This document shows, piece after piece, positions 1 to 7,595 of a stretch of DNA of 64,000 bases (position 1 is the stretch's first letter; each line of letters starts with the position of its first letter). The stretch is taken from contig CAZMGT010000008.1 of assembly GCA_964565895.1 (NCBI GenBank), positions 1 to 64,000 of the forward strand, given 5' to 3'. The stretch comes from CAZMGT01 sp964565895 (lineage in GTDB: Bacteria; Armatimonadota; Zipacnadia; UBA1398; CAZMGT01). The translations under genes were made by a program, and so were the position numbers. The notes below the pieces were generated by a model. The model worked only from the letters and a program-made list of their open reading frames with translations, did no database searches and was not told the DNA's origin.

Positions 1-157
1 AAAAGGTACCGATGGGGTAGTCGCGAGACAGCGATTCCACTAAGAGCTTCACCTGCTCTGGGGACCAGACGAACTCGCGCTGGAATTCGGGGATGTTCAG
101 GTCGTTGTTTACGGCCTGGTCCACTACCTCGCGCACGCTGAGTTGCTCGATAGCCAT
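1..157 (-). CDS. DUF262 (GmrSD-type) domain protein, N-terminal 52 residues only
   Basis: The gene runs off the left edge, so only residues 1-52 are visible. They contain the family-typical stretch IPEFQREFVW followed by SLSRDYPIGTF, which matches the start of the DUF262 nuclease domain. DUF262 proteins include the GmrS half of type IV GmrSD restriction systems and DNA-phosphorothioation-linked nucleases such as SspE. The ATG at 157 is preceded by a GGGGGG-rich Shine-Dalgarno region. Partner genes lie outside the window, so a defence role is only suggested by family. Confidence 0.8.
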   Translation of the reverse strand, partial: MAIEQLSVREVVDQAVNNDLNIPEFQREFVWSPEQVKLLVESLSRDYPIGTF

Positions 158-326
158 AATGACCCCCCTGCCAGTTTACTAGCTGCAGAAACGCCCTGTG
201 CTGGCGACACCGCCAACAGTGATTTGGTCATATTCAATTCGTCCTAGGCTAAAAATAACCTTCAGTCTGCTGTGTTTGCGTGCCGCGCCCTGCGCTTGCT
301 CGGGCGTTGGCCGCGGGAACACTACG

Positions 327-665
327 CTACCGCGAGGCGTTGGCCGGCTCGCCGGCGCGGATGGGGATGGATTCGATGATCGGGCTCAGGAAAATTTTCC
401 CGTCGCCGATCTCCCCCGTGCGCGCGGCGGAGATGATCGCCTCGACGACCTTGTCCACCATGTCGTCCTCGACGACGGTTTCGATGCGCACGTTGTGCGG
501 GAGGGGGACAGTGCACTTGTGCCGCGGTAGCGCTCGGTATAGCCCTTTTGCTTGCCATAGCCGCGGACCTCGGTTACCGTCATCCCCTTGATGCCGATCT
601 CGTCGAGACGCGGCGCGGACGTCGTTGAGCGTTAGGGGGCGGACGATCGCCTCAACCCTGGTCAT
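327..665 (-). pseudogene. glnB: P-II nitrogen regulatory protein (GlnB/GlnK), two compensating frameshifts
   Basis: P-II proteins are trimeric sensors of 2-oxoglutarate, ATP/ADP and glutamine that control nitrogen uptake and glutamine synthetase. Read with corrections, the gene encodes exactly 112 residues, the standard P-II length: MTRVEAIVRPLTLNDV, then a T-loop region (GYGKQKGYTERYRGT) with the Tyr that is often uridylylated, then the VEDDMVDKVVEAI and TGEIGDGKIF signatures. As written, there is one extra base near 608 and one missing base near 517, so the middle third is in another frame. The start overlaps the last 14 bases of the upstream thiF/moeB gene, implying translational coupling. 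Two opposite single-base indels about 90 bases apart suggest sequencing error at least as much as decay. Family call is secure; functional state is not. Confidence 0.8.
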
Positions 666-1503
666 CGTTGTTCGCTTCGGACTCGCTTGTGGCACTGCCG
701 CCTTGGGCGGGGAATTGCTCGTAGGCTTTGGGCTGGGAGATCGTTGGGTTTGCCCCGCAGAGGGGGCAGTTTTCGTTTTTGGAGATTGTGACGACGCGGA
801 AGCTTCCCTCTAGGGCATCGAAGAGGAACAGGCGGCCGATAAGCGGCTGGCCCAGGCCGAGGATGAGCTTGAGCGCCTCGCTCGCCTGGAGCGTGCCGAT
901 TACCCCGGGGAGGACGCCGATTATCCCCGCCTGGGCGCAGGAGGGGACGACGTCGGGCCCCGGGGGCTCAGGGTAAAGGCAGCGATAGCACGGGCCGCCC
1001 GCGGAGGGATGGAACACGCTGAGCTGGCCCTCGAAGCGGAACACGCTGCCGTAGATGTTCGGTTTTCCAAGCAGCGCGCAGATATCGTTGGTAAGGTAGC
1101 GCGTGGGGAAGTTGTCCGAGCAGTCGAGCACGAGGTCGTACTCGGCGATCAGCGCGCGGGCGTTTTGCGCGGTGAGCCGCTCGGGGTGCTGCCTAACGCA
1201 AACGTCGGGGTTAAGCGCGGCAAGGCGCGCGGCGGCGACGGCGAGCTTGGGCCGGCCGAGGTCGGCGGTGGTATAGAGCACCTGGCGCTGGAGGTCGCTG
1301 AGCTGGACGGTGTCGCTGTCGGCAAGGCCGAGGCGCCCTAGGCCGGCGGCAGCGAGGTAAAGCGCGGCCGCAGAGCCCAGGCCGCCCACGCCGACGACCA
1401 GCGCGCTGGCCCGGCGCAGGCGCTTTTGCCCCTCGCCGCCGAAGCCGGGGAGGATGATTTGGCGGGCGTAGCGCTGGAGTTGCTCCTCGCTGAGCTTGTC
1501 CAT
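652..1503 (-). CDS. moeB: ThiF/MoeB/HesA-family E1-like adenylyltransferase
   Basis: The 283-residue protein adenylates the C-terminal Gly-Gly of a small sulfur carrier protein. Visible features are the nucleotide-binding loop VGVGGLGS at residues 37-44, the LQRQVLY segment near 71-77, CSDNFPTRYLTND at 128-140, and two zinc-binding CxxC pairs at C172/C175 and C246/C249. C189 lies where ThiF and MoeB carry their conserved cysteine. It is encoded 15 bases downstream of a ThiS/MoaD-like carrier, the expected partner. Whether the pathway is molybdopterin, thiamine or cysteine synthesis cannot be told from sequence, so the symbol is tentative. The last 24 residues are a polar tail overlapping the glnB start. 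Confidence 0.85.
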   Translation of the reverse strand: MDKLSEEQLQRYARQIILPGFGGEGQKRLRRASALVVGVGGLGSAAALYLAAAGLGRLGLADSDTVQLSDLQRQVLYTTADLGRPKLAVAAARLAALNPDVCVRQHPERLTAQNARALIAEYDLVLDCSDNFPTRYLTNDICALLGKPNIYGSVFRFEGQLSVFHPSAGGPCYRCLYPEPPGPDVVPSCAQAGIIGVLPGVIGTLQASEALKLILGLGQPLIGRLFLFDALEGSFRVVTISKNENCPLCGANPTISQPKAYEQFPAQGGSATSESEANNDDQG

Positions 1504-1518
1504 GGGGGCGGGTGACCC

Positions 1519-1794
1519 CTACCCTCCGGCGATGGCCGCGACGATTACCACGTCGTCGCCGTCGCGCAGCGACGTGTTTAGCCCGGAGGAGAAGCGCACG
1601 TCTTTTTCGTTGACGAAGATGGTGATGAACGGGCGGAGCTCGCCGGAGTCCTCGCACAGGCGCTTTTTAATGCCCGGGTGGTCGCGCTCGAGCAGGTCGA
1701 TAAGCTCGGCGAGGGAGGAGGCAGGGAGCTGGAGCTCGGCCTGACCTCCGGTAAGCAGGCGCAGGGGGCTGGGGATGTGCACGGTGACAGGCAT
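1519..1794 (-). CDS. ThiS/MoaD-family sulfur carrier protein
   Basis: This 91-residue ubiquitin-fold protein ends in Ala-Gly-Gly, the C-terminus that is adenylated and then thiocarboxylated. The pattern of an N-terminal strand (MPVTVHIPSPLR), a helix in the middle and FVNEKDVR before GDDVVIVAAIAGG matches the MoaD/ThiS family. It is the first gene of a compact set with the E1-like enzyme and glnB, which fits a carrier-activator pair. Assignment to molybdenum cofactor, thiamine or cysteine synthesis is open. Confidence 0.85.
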   Translation of the reverse strand: MPVTVHIPSPLRLLTGGQAELQLPASSLAELIDLLERDHPGIKKRLCEDSGELRPFITIFVNEKDVRFSSGLNTSLRDGDDVVIVAAIAGG

Positions 1795-1840
1795 CGCTCG
1801 CTGGGCCTCCCTCGGATTTGCCAGGCCGCGTTTCAGGGCG

Positions 1841-1875
1841 CGCGCCGAGCAAGAGCAGCCTCGGCGCGAGTTTTT
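1841..1875. terminator. 9-bp hairpin followed by T5 on the plus strand
   Basis: The arms CGCGCCGAG (1841-1849) and CTCGGCGCG (1860-1868) are perfectly complementary around a 10-base loop, and the plus strand continues AGTTTTT. It sits between the end of the minus-strand TPR gene and the start of the thiS/moaD set. In the minus direction the U-run is missing, so its termination strength for the TPR transcript is uncertain; it may instead block antisense transcription. Confidence 0.45.
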
Positions 1876-1959
1876 CCACCCCGGCGAGCAGTTTATTCGC
1901 GGCCCGACGAGGCGCTCCTGCTCAGGGCAGGCGCGCGGGCGCCCAATGGGGGCGCGGGG

Positions 1960-3171
1960 TTAGCTTTGCTCGCCGCGGAGCTGCGCCAAGGCGCGGCGGG
2001 CGAGCTCGAGCCCGAGCGCGGCGGCCTCGCGGAATGCTTCCTCTGCCTCGGCGAAACGCTTCAGGCCGTATAGCGCGGCGCCTAAGTTATACCACGCCTC
2101 AGCGCAGGTGGGATCGAGCTGCAGTGCGCGGCGGTAGCATTCCATTTCCTCATCGAAGCGGTTGAGCTGGCCCAGGGCGACGGCTTTGTTGTACCACGCC
2201 TGCGCGGAGCTGGGGTCGATCTCGAGCGCGCGATCGAAGCAGGAGAGAGCCTCCTCGAAGCGGCCCATTCCGCCCAGGGTGGCCCCCTTGTTGGCCCAGA
2301 GCTCGGCGTCGGCGGGGTCGAGGCGCAGGGCGCGATCGAAGCAGGCAAGGGCCTCTTCGCTGCGGTCGAGGTTGTCTAGGGCAACGGCTTTCGAGGCCCA
2401 CGCTTCGGGGAGGTCGGGGACGATATCTAGCGCGCGATCGTAGCAGGCGAGGGCCTCGGCGAAGCGCTCGAGCTCGGCGAAGGTAACCCCCTTGTTGATC
2501 CACGCCTCGGTGAACTCCGGAGCGAGGGCCAGGGCGCGATCGTAACAGTCCAGCGCCTCGTCGCAGTGGCCGAGGTTGCGCAAGGCGTTTGCCTTGTTAT
2601 ACAGGGCCTCGATATCGTTAGCGTCGAGCTCGAGGACGCGGTCGTAGCACAAGATAGCCTCTTCGTAGCGGCGGAGGCTGGCCAGGGCGTTGCCCTTGTT
2701 GTTCTGGGCGGCGGTGTATTCGGGCTCGAGCTCGGTGGCTCGGTGGAACGCGGCGAGGGCCTGCTCGGGCTGGCCGAGGCAGGCGAGGGCAATGCCCTTG
2801 TTGTTCCAAGCCTGAGAGAGCTCCGGCTCGATGTCTAGGGCGCGGTCGAAGCAGGAGAGGGCCTCGTCGTAGCGGCCGAGGAGGGTGAGCGTTTCGCCTT
2901 TGTTAGACCAGGCGCGAGCGAGGCGTGGGTCGAGCTCTAGGGCATGGTCGAAACAGGCAAGCGCTTCGTCGTAGCGGTCGAGCTCGTGCAGGGCGAGGCC
3001 CTTCGCGGCCCACGCGCCTGCGTGGCTGGGGTCAAGCGCGAGCGCGCTGTCCCAGCATGTGATAGCCTCCTCGAACCTTCCCTGTCGAGCGAGCTCGAGG
3101 CCGCTTTGAAACAACTGCTCAACGGACTGCTCGGGCTCATCCGACGGCGCGGCACGGCGGCGGAAGAACAT
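1960..3171 (-). CDS. TPR-repeat protein with 11 tandem repeats
   Basis: The 403-residue protein starts MFFRRRAAPSDEPEQ and is then almost wholly tetratricopeptide repeats of 34 residues. I count 11, each with the pattern AW-NKG-AL---GR--EAL-CFDRAL--DP. TPR arrays are protein-interaction scaffolds. There is no signal peptide or membrane segment, so a cytoplasmic adaptor is likely. The start at 3171 was chosen because AAAGGAG lies at the right distance upstream; the frame stays open to 4110 but that part is only the antisense of pfkB. The partner is unknown. Confidence 0.85.
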   Translation of the reverse strand: MFFRRRAAPSDEPEQSVEQLFQSGLELARQGRFEEAITCWDSALALDPSHAGAWAAKGLALHELDRYDEALACFDHALELDPRLARAWSNKGETLTLLGRYDEALSCFDRALDIEPELSQAWNNKGIALACLGQPEQALAAFHRATELEPEYTAAQNNKGNALASLRRYEEAILCYDRVLELDANDIEALYNKANALRNLGHCDEALDCYDRALALAPEFTEAWINKGVTFAELERFAEALACYDRALDIVPDLPEAWASKAVALDNLDRSEEALACFDRALRLDPADAELWANKGATLGGMGRFEEALSCFDRALEIDPSSAQAWYNKAVALGQLNRFDEEMECYRRALQLDPTCAEAWYNLGAALYGLKRFAEAEEAFREAAALGLELARRALAQLRGEQS

Positions 3172-3318
3172 TTTCGGCGGCTCCTTTCCGGCAATAAACC
3201 GAGTTTTGGCGTAGTTCGCCCGAGGATGGGGGCGTCCTTTGCGCTGGGGATTTAGGGCGCTTTGGGGCGGCGTACGGCAAGGGGCCGAAGGCGCGGGCGA
3301 TTGGCGCAAGGCTGTGGG

Positions 3319-3348
3319 TTGACCGGCGGGGGTGGGTGGGGATAGACT
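3319..3348 (+). promoter_or_regulatory. Candidate sigma-70 promoter for pfkB
   Basis: TTGACC (3319-3324) and TAGACT (3343-3348) are separated by 18 bases and lie about 34 bases before the pfkB start. The match is 5/6 and 4/6 to the consensus hexamers. No experiment supports it. Confidence 0.4.
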
Positions 3349-3381
3349 CGCCAAGCGAAACTGGCGCGTGGGGGCGGCCGC

Positions 3382-4335
3382 ATGGTTCTTTGCGTTTGTC
3401 TTAACGCGGGGATCGATAAGACGTTTGTCCTGGACGACTTTGCGCTTAGGGGAATCTATCGCCCGCGCGAGGTGCTCACCTACGTCGGGGGCAAGGGGGT
3501 GAACCTGGCGCGCGTGCTGCGCACGCTGGGGGTGGACTGCCTGGCTATGGGGATGCTCGGGGGCCACGCGGGGGACCTGTGTCGGGAGCTGCTGGACGCC
3601 GAGGGCATTCGCCACGACTTTACCCGCCCGCGGCGCGAGGCGCGCTATGCCCTGTGCTTCGTCTGTCCCGCGCGCGGCGTGCACACCGAGGTGAACGAGC
3701 TGGGGCCGGAGATTAGCGAGGAGGAGCTTGGGGAAGTCCTTGACAAATATCGGTCGTATTTGCCAAAAGCGTCGTTCGTGGCCATCTGCGGGAGCGCGCC
3801 GCCCGGGGCGCCGGCGGATATCTATTGCACAATGGTGAACCAGGCGCGCGAGCGCGGTGTGCCCGTGCTTTTGGATGTGAGCAGGCAGTGGCTGGTGGAG
3901 GGGGCGCGCGGCCTGCCGGACTACCTCAAGCCCAACGTGGTGGAGCTGGCCCAGCTTTTGCAAGCAGACCCGGACCTGCGCGAGGCGGAAATGAGCATCG
4001 AGGAGGCGGGCCGCGCGGCGCAGGAGCTGTGTCGGCGGGGCATGCGCGCGGTGGTCGTTACCCTGGGCGGGAAGGGGGCCTTGGCCACGGACGGCGAGCG
4101 GGTATATCACGCCTGGGCGCCGGCGGCGGAGGTTAAGAGCGCGATCGGCAGCGGAGACGCGCTAGCCGCGGGGTTTATCGAGCGGCTTGTCGCGGGCGCG
4201 GGATTGGCCGAGGCGCTGAGGCGCGGGGTGGCCTGCGGGGCGGCGAACGCCACGGTTTATGGGGCGGGGTTTTGCACAAGGGAGAGCATTGCCGCGCACG
4301 AGGGCAGTGTTGACATGAGGGAAATAGATGTATAA
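3382..4335 (+). CDS. PfkB-family sugar kinase, 1-phosphofructokinase/LacC type
   Basis: The 317-residue ribokinase-fold enzyme phosphorylates a sugar or sugar phosphate with ATP. The N-terminal N-A-G-I-D-K-T-F start, GGKGVNLARVL at 36-46, TEVNELGP at 102-109 and the anion-hole/catalytic motif GSGDALAAGF at 256-265 (Asp259 as base) fit the 1-phosphofructokinase/tagatose-6-phosphate kinase branch. The neighbours (tatA, secreted protein) give no pathway hint, so the substrate is open. The stop codon is embedded in a candidate -10 element for the next gene. Confidence 0.85.
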   Translation: MVLCVCLNAGIDKTFVLDDFALRGIYRPREVLTYVGGKGVNLARVLRTLGVDCLAMGMLGGHAGDLCRELLDAEGIRHDFTRPRREARYALCFVCPARGVHTEVNELGPEISEEELGEVLDKYRSYLPKASFVAICGSAPPGAPADIYCTMVNQARERGVPVLLDVSRQWLVEGARGLPDYLKPNVVELAQLLQADPDLREAEMSIEEAGRAAQELCRRGMRAVVVTLGGKGALATDGERVYHAWAPAAEVKSAIGSGDALAAGFIERLVAGAGLAEALRRGVACGAANATVYGAGFCTRESIAAHEGSVDMREIDV

Positions 4336-4336
4336 T
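4310..4336 (+). promoter_or_regulatory. Consensus-hexamer promoter overlapping the pfkB stop, with a downstream 5'-UTR hairpin
   Basis: TTGACA (4310-4315) and TATAAT (4331-4336) are both perfect consensus hexamers with a short 15-base spacer. The TAA of pfkB is inside the -10. Downstream, GCCGGCC (4355-4361) pairs with GGCCGGC (4378-4384), forming a hairpin in the leader of tatA. The arrangement would let tatA and the next gene be transcribed separately from pfkB. The short spacer lowers confidence. Confidence 0.5.
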
Positions 4337-4410
4337 GTCGAAACGATGGGCTAAGCCGGCCGTCAGAAGAGAGTGAGGGCCGGCACGGCGAGTATTGAGG
4401 AGTGAGAGGC

Positions 4411-4644
4411 ATGTTTGGGCTGGGCGGCCAAGAGCTGCTAATCATTTTGGTTTTGGTTGTCCTGCTGTTTGGGGCGAGGAAGCTGCCCGAGGTGATGCGG
4501 GGGATGGGCCAGGGCATTCGGGAGTTCCGCAAGGCTTCGCGGGAGATTTTGGAGCCGGACACGGTGCCCCCGGCGACGACCGTTGCTCCGTCGAGCAGCA
4601 CGAGCGAGGAGAGCGAGGAGCCGACGGAGCCGGAGGAGGACTAA
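4411..4644 (+). CDS. tatA: Twin-arginine translocase subunit TatA/TatE family
   Basis: The 77-residue protein has the diagnostic Tat A-type layout: a very short N-terminus (MFGLGGQE), one transmembrane helix of about 15 residues, the FGARKLPEV hinge and an amphipathic helix ending near residue 45, then an acidic, low-complexity tail. TatA oligomers form the pore for folded proteins. The ATG at 4411 is preferred over the in-frame GTG at 4402 because GAGGAG sits 8 bases upstream. Tat-type signals occur on nearby proteins (36471 and 29085). No tatC is seen in the window. Confidence 0.9.
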   Translation: MFGLGGQELLIILVLVVLLFGARKLPEVMRGMGQGIREFRKASREILEPDTVPPATTVAPSSSTSEESEEPTEPEED

Positions 4645-4671
4645 CCCCGGCGCCAAGGGAGGAGGAGCGAG

Positions 4672-5217
4672 ATGCGCGAGAAGCTTGGCCTGGGCTTGGC
4701 CGTAGTGGCAGCGATGGCCCTCGGGGCGGCGGCGGTGATCGCCGCGAGCCCGGGGGAGACGAAGCTTGGCAAATGCCTGCCCACCAATAACGAGGTCGCG
4801 GGCTGGACGATCATCGCCAACACCTACAAGTACTGTCCCACGCCAAATAGCCTGTCTGAGCTTTACGACGGCGGCTTTGAGGTTTACGTGGAGGCGGGGA
4901 TCATTAAGGCGGCAAGCCAAGGCTATAAGCGGGGGAGCAAGAAGATCATCGTCTACATCCACGAGTTTAAGACGGCGACGCAGTGCAAGAGCTATTGGAG
5001 CAAGGAGGTTAAGCGCTACGGGGAGCGCTATGGGAAGACGACGGTGACCGCGCGCGACGGAGCGGCGTATAGCAAGGTTGGGCCGCAGGTGATCGGGAAC
5101 ATCTATCGCGGGAAGGTTCACGCGAAGGTCGTGGCGCTGGGCACGGATAAGGGGCAGCAGGAGGCTACGGCGGCGTTCATGAAGAAGATTTCCGAGCGCA
5201 TCGGCAAGAACTACTAA
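4672..5217 (+). CDS. Secreted protein of unknown function
   Basis: The 181-residue protein has a clear signal peptide (residues 1-25, ending A-A-S) and a mature domain that begins GETKLGKCLP and includes GWTI and LYDGGFEVYVEAG. That pattern is reminiscent of DUF6599-like proteins, which have a GW motif followed by an LY-GGAELY-like segment; I make this link by eye only. It follows tatA by 27 bases with a good GGAGGAG site and ends just before a terminator, so the two are probably co-transcribed. It need not be a Tat substrate because no twin arginine is present. Confidence 0.6.
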   Translation: MREKLGLGLAVVAAMALGAAAVIAASPGETKLGKCLPTNNEVAGWTIIANTYKYCPTPNSLSELYDGGFEVYVEAGIIKAASQGYKRGSKKIIVYIHEFKTATQCKSYWSKEVKRYGERYGKTTVTARDGAAYSKVGPQVIGNIYRGKVHAKVVALGTDKGQQEATAAFMKKISERIGKNY

Positions 5218-5241
5218 GCGACGCAGAGGGCAGACGGCTAT

Positions 5242-5269
5242 GGGGCGGCCAGGCGGTCGCCCCTTTTTT
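5242..5269 (+). terminator. Rho-independent terminator after the tatA transcript
   Basis: GGGGCG (5242-5247) pairs with CGCCCC (5258-5263) and is followed immediately by T6. It lies 24 bases after the stop of the secreted-protein gene. Confidence 0.8.
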
Positions 5270-5390
5270 GTTGGCCGGCACGGGCCGCGGGGGCGGGGCA
5301 AGGCGTGGGCCGGGCGAGAACCAGGGGCATAGGCGGCGCGTTTTGAAAAGATGGCCGAGCAAGCGCAGAGCAGCGAAGGAGCAGGAGACG

Positions 5391-5957
5391 ATGGTGCACA
5401 GCGGTGGAGAACGCCTGGGCCGAACGGTGCTTTCCGCGGAGGAGATCGAGCGCGTGGTGTGGCGGCTGGCGGGGGAGATCGACGAGGAGTATCGGGGGAC
5501 GGTGCCCGTTGCGGTAATTGTCCTGCGCGGGGCATTTGTGTTCGCCGCGGACCTGCTCAGGCGGATGCGCACGGAGGTATGCGTGGATTTTATCGAGGTT
5601 GCCTCGTATACCATCGGGGCGCGCAGCACAGGGCGCGTGGAGCTGCGGCGCGATTTGCGCGAGGATGTGGCGGGGCAGCGTGTGTTGGTGATCGAGGACA
5701 TCATCGACACAGGGCGCACGGCGCGGTTTATCCTAGACCATATCGGGTTGCACCAGCCAGCGGACATTAAGGTGGTTACGCTTCTGGACAAGCGGGGGCG
5801 GCGGATGGTTGAGGTGCCCGTGGATTTCGTCGGGGTGCGCATTCCCAACGTGTTCGTGGTGGGCTACGGGTTAGACATGAACGGGCGGTTTCGCAACCTG
5901 CCCTATGTCGCGGAGTGCCACTGGGAGAGCTCAGGAGGGCGGGCGGAGAGCGAATAA
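5391..5957 (+). CDS. hpt: Hypoxanthine phosphoribosyltransferase
   Basis: The 188-residue enzyme salvages hypoxanthine and/or guanine to IMP/GMP using PRPP. The PRPP-binding motif VLVIEDIIDTGRT is at residues 98-110, followed by LLDKRGRR (131-138) and the VGYGLD segment (157-162) typical of bacterial Hpt. The start was placed at 5391, after GAAGGAGCAGGAG, since the 41 codons upstream look non-coding and lie against the terminator. Its 3' end overlaps the end of the convergent membrane-protein gene by 27 bases. Confidence 0.93.
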   Translation: MVHSGGERLGRTVLSAEEIERVVWRLAGEIDEEYRGTVPVAVIVLRGAFVFAADLLRRMRTEVCVDFIEVASYTIGARSTGRVELRRDLREDVAGQRVLVIEDIIDTGRTARFILDHIGLHQPADIKVVTLLDKRGRRMVEVPVDFVGVRIPNVFVVGYGLDMNGRFRNLPYVAECHWESSGGRAESE

Positions 5958-6665
5958 CAAAAACACCGCGACGAAGAGGACGAGACAGAGGCCGAGGAGC
6001 AGGCCCGTGCCGAGAACCCCGCAAAGCCACAAGCCGAGGAGGAGGACGGCGAGAGCGAGGGCGGCGGGGGGAACGTAGCGGTCGAGCGGCGAGGGCTTTT
6101 TCACCGTCCGCGGGGCAGGGGCGCCGCAGCGCAGGCAGCGCGAAGCATCGGGAGAGTTTTCGCAGCGGCAGATAAGACATGTCCACCCCGCGCCGTTTTC
6201 GCTGCGCTTTTGCTGAAGCAGCTTTTCGTACTCGCGCCTGATGCGCAGATCGTTGGGGCGGAGGCGGAGGGCGGTTTGGTAGGCGTCGAGCGCTTGGGGG
6301 AGGTCGCCGAGCTCGATATAGGCCTGGGCGAGGAAGACATAGGCGCCGACGTTTTCCGGGTCGAAGGCGATCGTCCGCCGCCAGCGGGCGATCTCGCGCT
6401 GTGCAAGAGCGTGGGCCGTGCGCCCGCGGAGCTTGGCCTGGGCGTAGGGAAGGAAGCCGAGGAGGGCGAGGTAGAGCACGACGAGGGGGATGCCCCAAGG
6501 GGAGAGGCCATAGCGCCCGAGGAACACCGCGGCGGAGATGACCAGGGCGCCGAGGAGCAGGGCCTCGCTCCAGGAAAGCGCTTGCTCGAGGAACATTCTG
6601 GGGAGCGTGTAAAAGGCGATAAAGATTCCGCTGAAGATGGCTGCGGCTAGGACGAGCTCGGCCAT
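5931..6665 (-). CDS. Membrane protein with TPR segment and double-CxxC zinc ribbon
   Basis: The 244-residue protein has about three N-terminal transmembrane helices within residues 2-80, a soluble part with a TPR-like unit (NVGAYVFLAQAYIELGDLPQ), a zinc-ribbon motif CLICRCENSPDASRCLRCG and a C-terminal hydrophobic hairpin. I do not recognise a named family. It is the last gene of the long minus-strand T4P block and follows the secreted-protein gene by 29 bases, so it is probably co-transcribed. The start at 6665 has AGGGGA just upstream. A role in envelope or pilus biogenesis would be a guess from context. Confidence 0.65.
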   Translation of the reverse strand: MAELVLAAAIFSGIFIAFYTLPRMFLEQALSWSEALLLGALVISAAVFLGRYGLSPWGIPLVVLYLALLGFLPYAQAKLRGRTAHALAQREIARWRRTIAFDPENVGAYVFLAQAYIELGDLPQALDAYQTALRLRPNDLRIRREYEKLLQQKRSENGAGWTCLICRCENSPDASRCLRCGAPAPRTVKKPSPLDRYVPPAALALAVLLLGLWLCGVLGTGLLLGLCLVLFVAVFLLFALRPPS

Positions 6666-6694
6666 TTTCCCCTGGTCGCCCAAGAATAGGGTTG

Positions 6695-7537
6695 CTAGTC
6701 GGCGCCGCGGGCGGCGATTTGCGCGGTAAGGTCGGGAAGCTGCAGGCGGCCGACGAACTGTTGCTTGCCCTCGCGGGTGGTGTAGGCGACGAGGTTTACC
6801 GCGGCGCGGCAAATGGACTTGTACAGCGCGCCATCGTCGAGGAAGACAAACGAGCGCAGATTAGCGGCGATTTTTCCGGAGAGGGCGAGGTTCATCGAGG
6901 GCAGAGGGATCTCCAAGGGGACGGTAAGCTGGGAGTCGATCACCGCGACGGAGCGCGAGCCCTGGCGAGCGACGAGTTTGAGCACGGAGCGGCTGGAGAT
7001 GGCCAGGGAGCGTTGGTCGCCGAGGGGGATGTTTTGGGTAGAGCTCCACGAGCCGCCCACGGGGACGGGCTGAGCGGGAAAGCAAGTTACCTGGCTGAGG
7101 GCAGAAGTCAACGCGCCGAGGTTTAACGGGAGGCCGCCGGCGGCGAGATCTAGGCCTTGGGAGTCCTTTACCTCGACGATGCGCCCGAGGGCGTCGCGGG
7201 CGACAACAAGGCGCGCCTCGTCAAGCTCCATCGCGGGCTGGTCGGCGGCAAGGGCGAGCTTGCCCCCGAGGAGACGGACCTCGACTAAGCGCGCGCCCCC
7301 CTTATATGACCCGAGGCATTTTTCGGCAAGGGAGAGCGAGCCGGAAAGCTGGAGCTGCTGCTTGTCCTCGCCGAGCTGGAGCGTGCCCTTGCCGGCGACC
7401 GAGGCGGTGTAGTTTTGCACGTGCCCGGCGTTGGGGTGGTAGCGCAAGGTGTAGCTCTGCTGGGCGCAGGCGGCGGAAAAGGTAACGAGCAGGGCGCCTA
7501 TGGCGAGGGGCAAGGCATGTGACCGTCGGCAAGCCAC
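6695..7537 (-). CDS. Secreted protein of unknown function
   Basis: The 280-residue protein begins with a GTG at 7537, chosen because GGAGGT lies 7 bases upstream and the encoded N-terminus is a signal peptide (ALPLAIGALLVTFSAACA, likely cut after ACA). The mature part is beta-rich, with repeated patterns such as GKGTLQLGEDKQQLQLSGSL. The look is of a periplasmic beta-sandwich protein. I cannot name a family. It lies between the radical SAM activase and the TPR/zinc-ribbon membrane protein in the same operon. Confidence 0.6.
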   Translation of the reverse strand: MACRRSHALPLAIGALLVTFSAACAQQSYTLRYHPNAGHVQNYTASVAGKGTLQLGEDKQQLQLSGSLSLAEKCLGSYKGGARLVEVRLLGGKLALAADQPAMELDEARLVVARDALGRIVEVKDSQGLDLAAGGLPLNLGALTSALSQVTCFPAQPVPVGGSWSSTQNIPLGDQRSLAISSRSVLKLVARQGSRSVAVIDSQLTVPLEIPLPSMNLALSGKIAANLRSFVFLDDGALYKSICRAAVNLVAYTTREGKQQFVGRLQLPDLTAQIAARGAD

Positions 7538-7595
7538 GCGCGGCACCTCCAGGTCGGTCGGTTCGCGATGTAGCGCAGGACAACCTGCGCCGGCG

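Noticed and set aside
3172..4110. N-terminal extension of the TPR protein
   Set aside because: It is antisense to pfkB and a strong ribosome site precedes the start at 3171.
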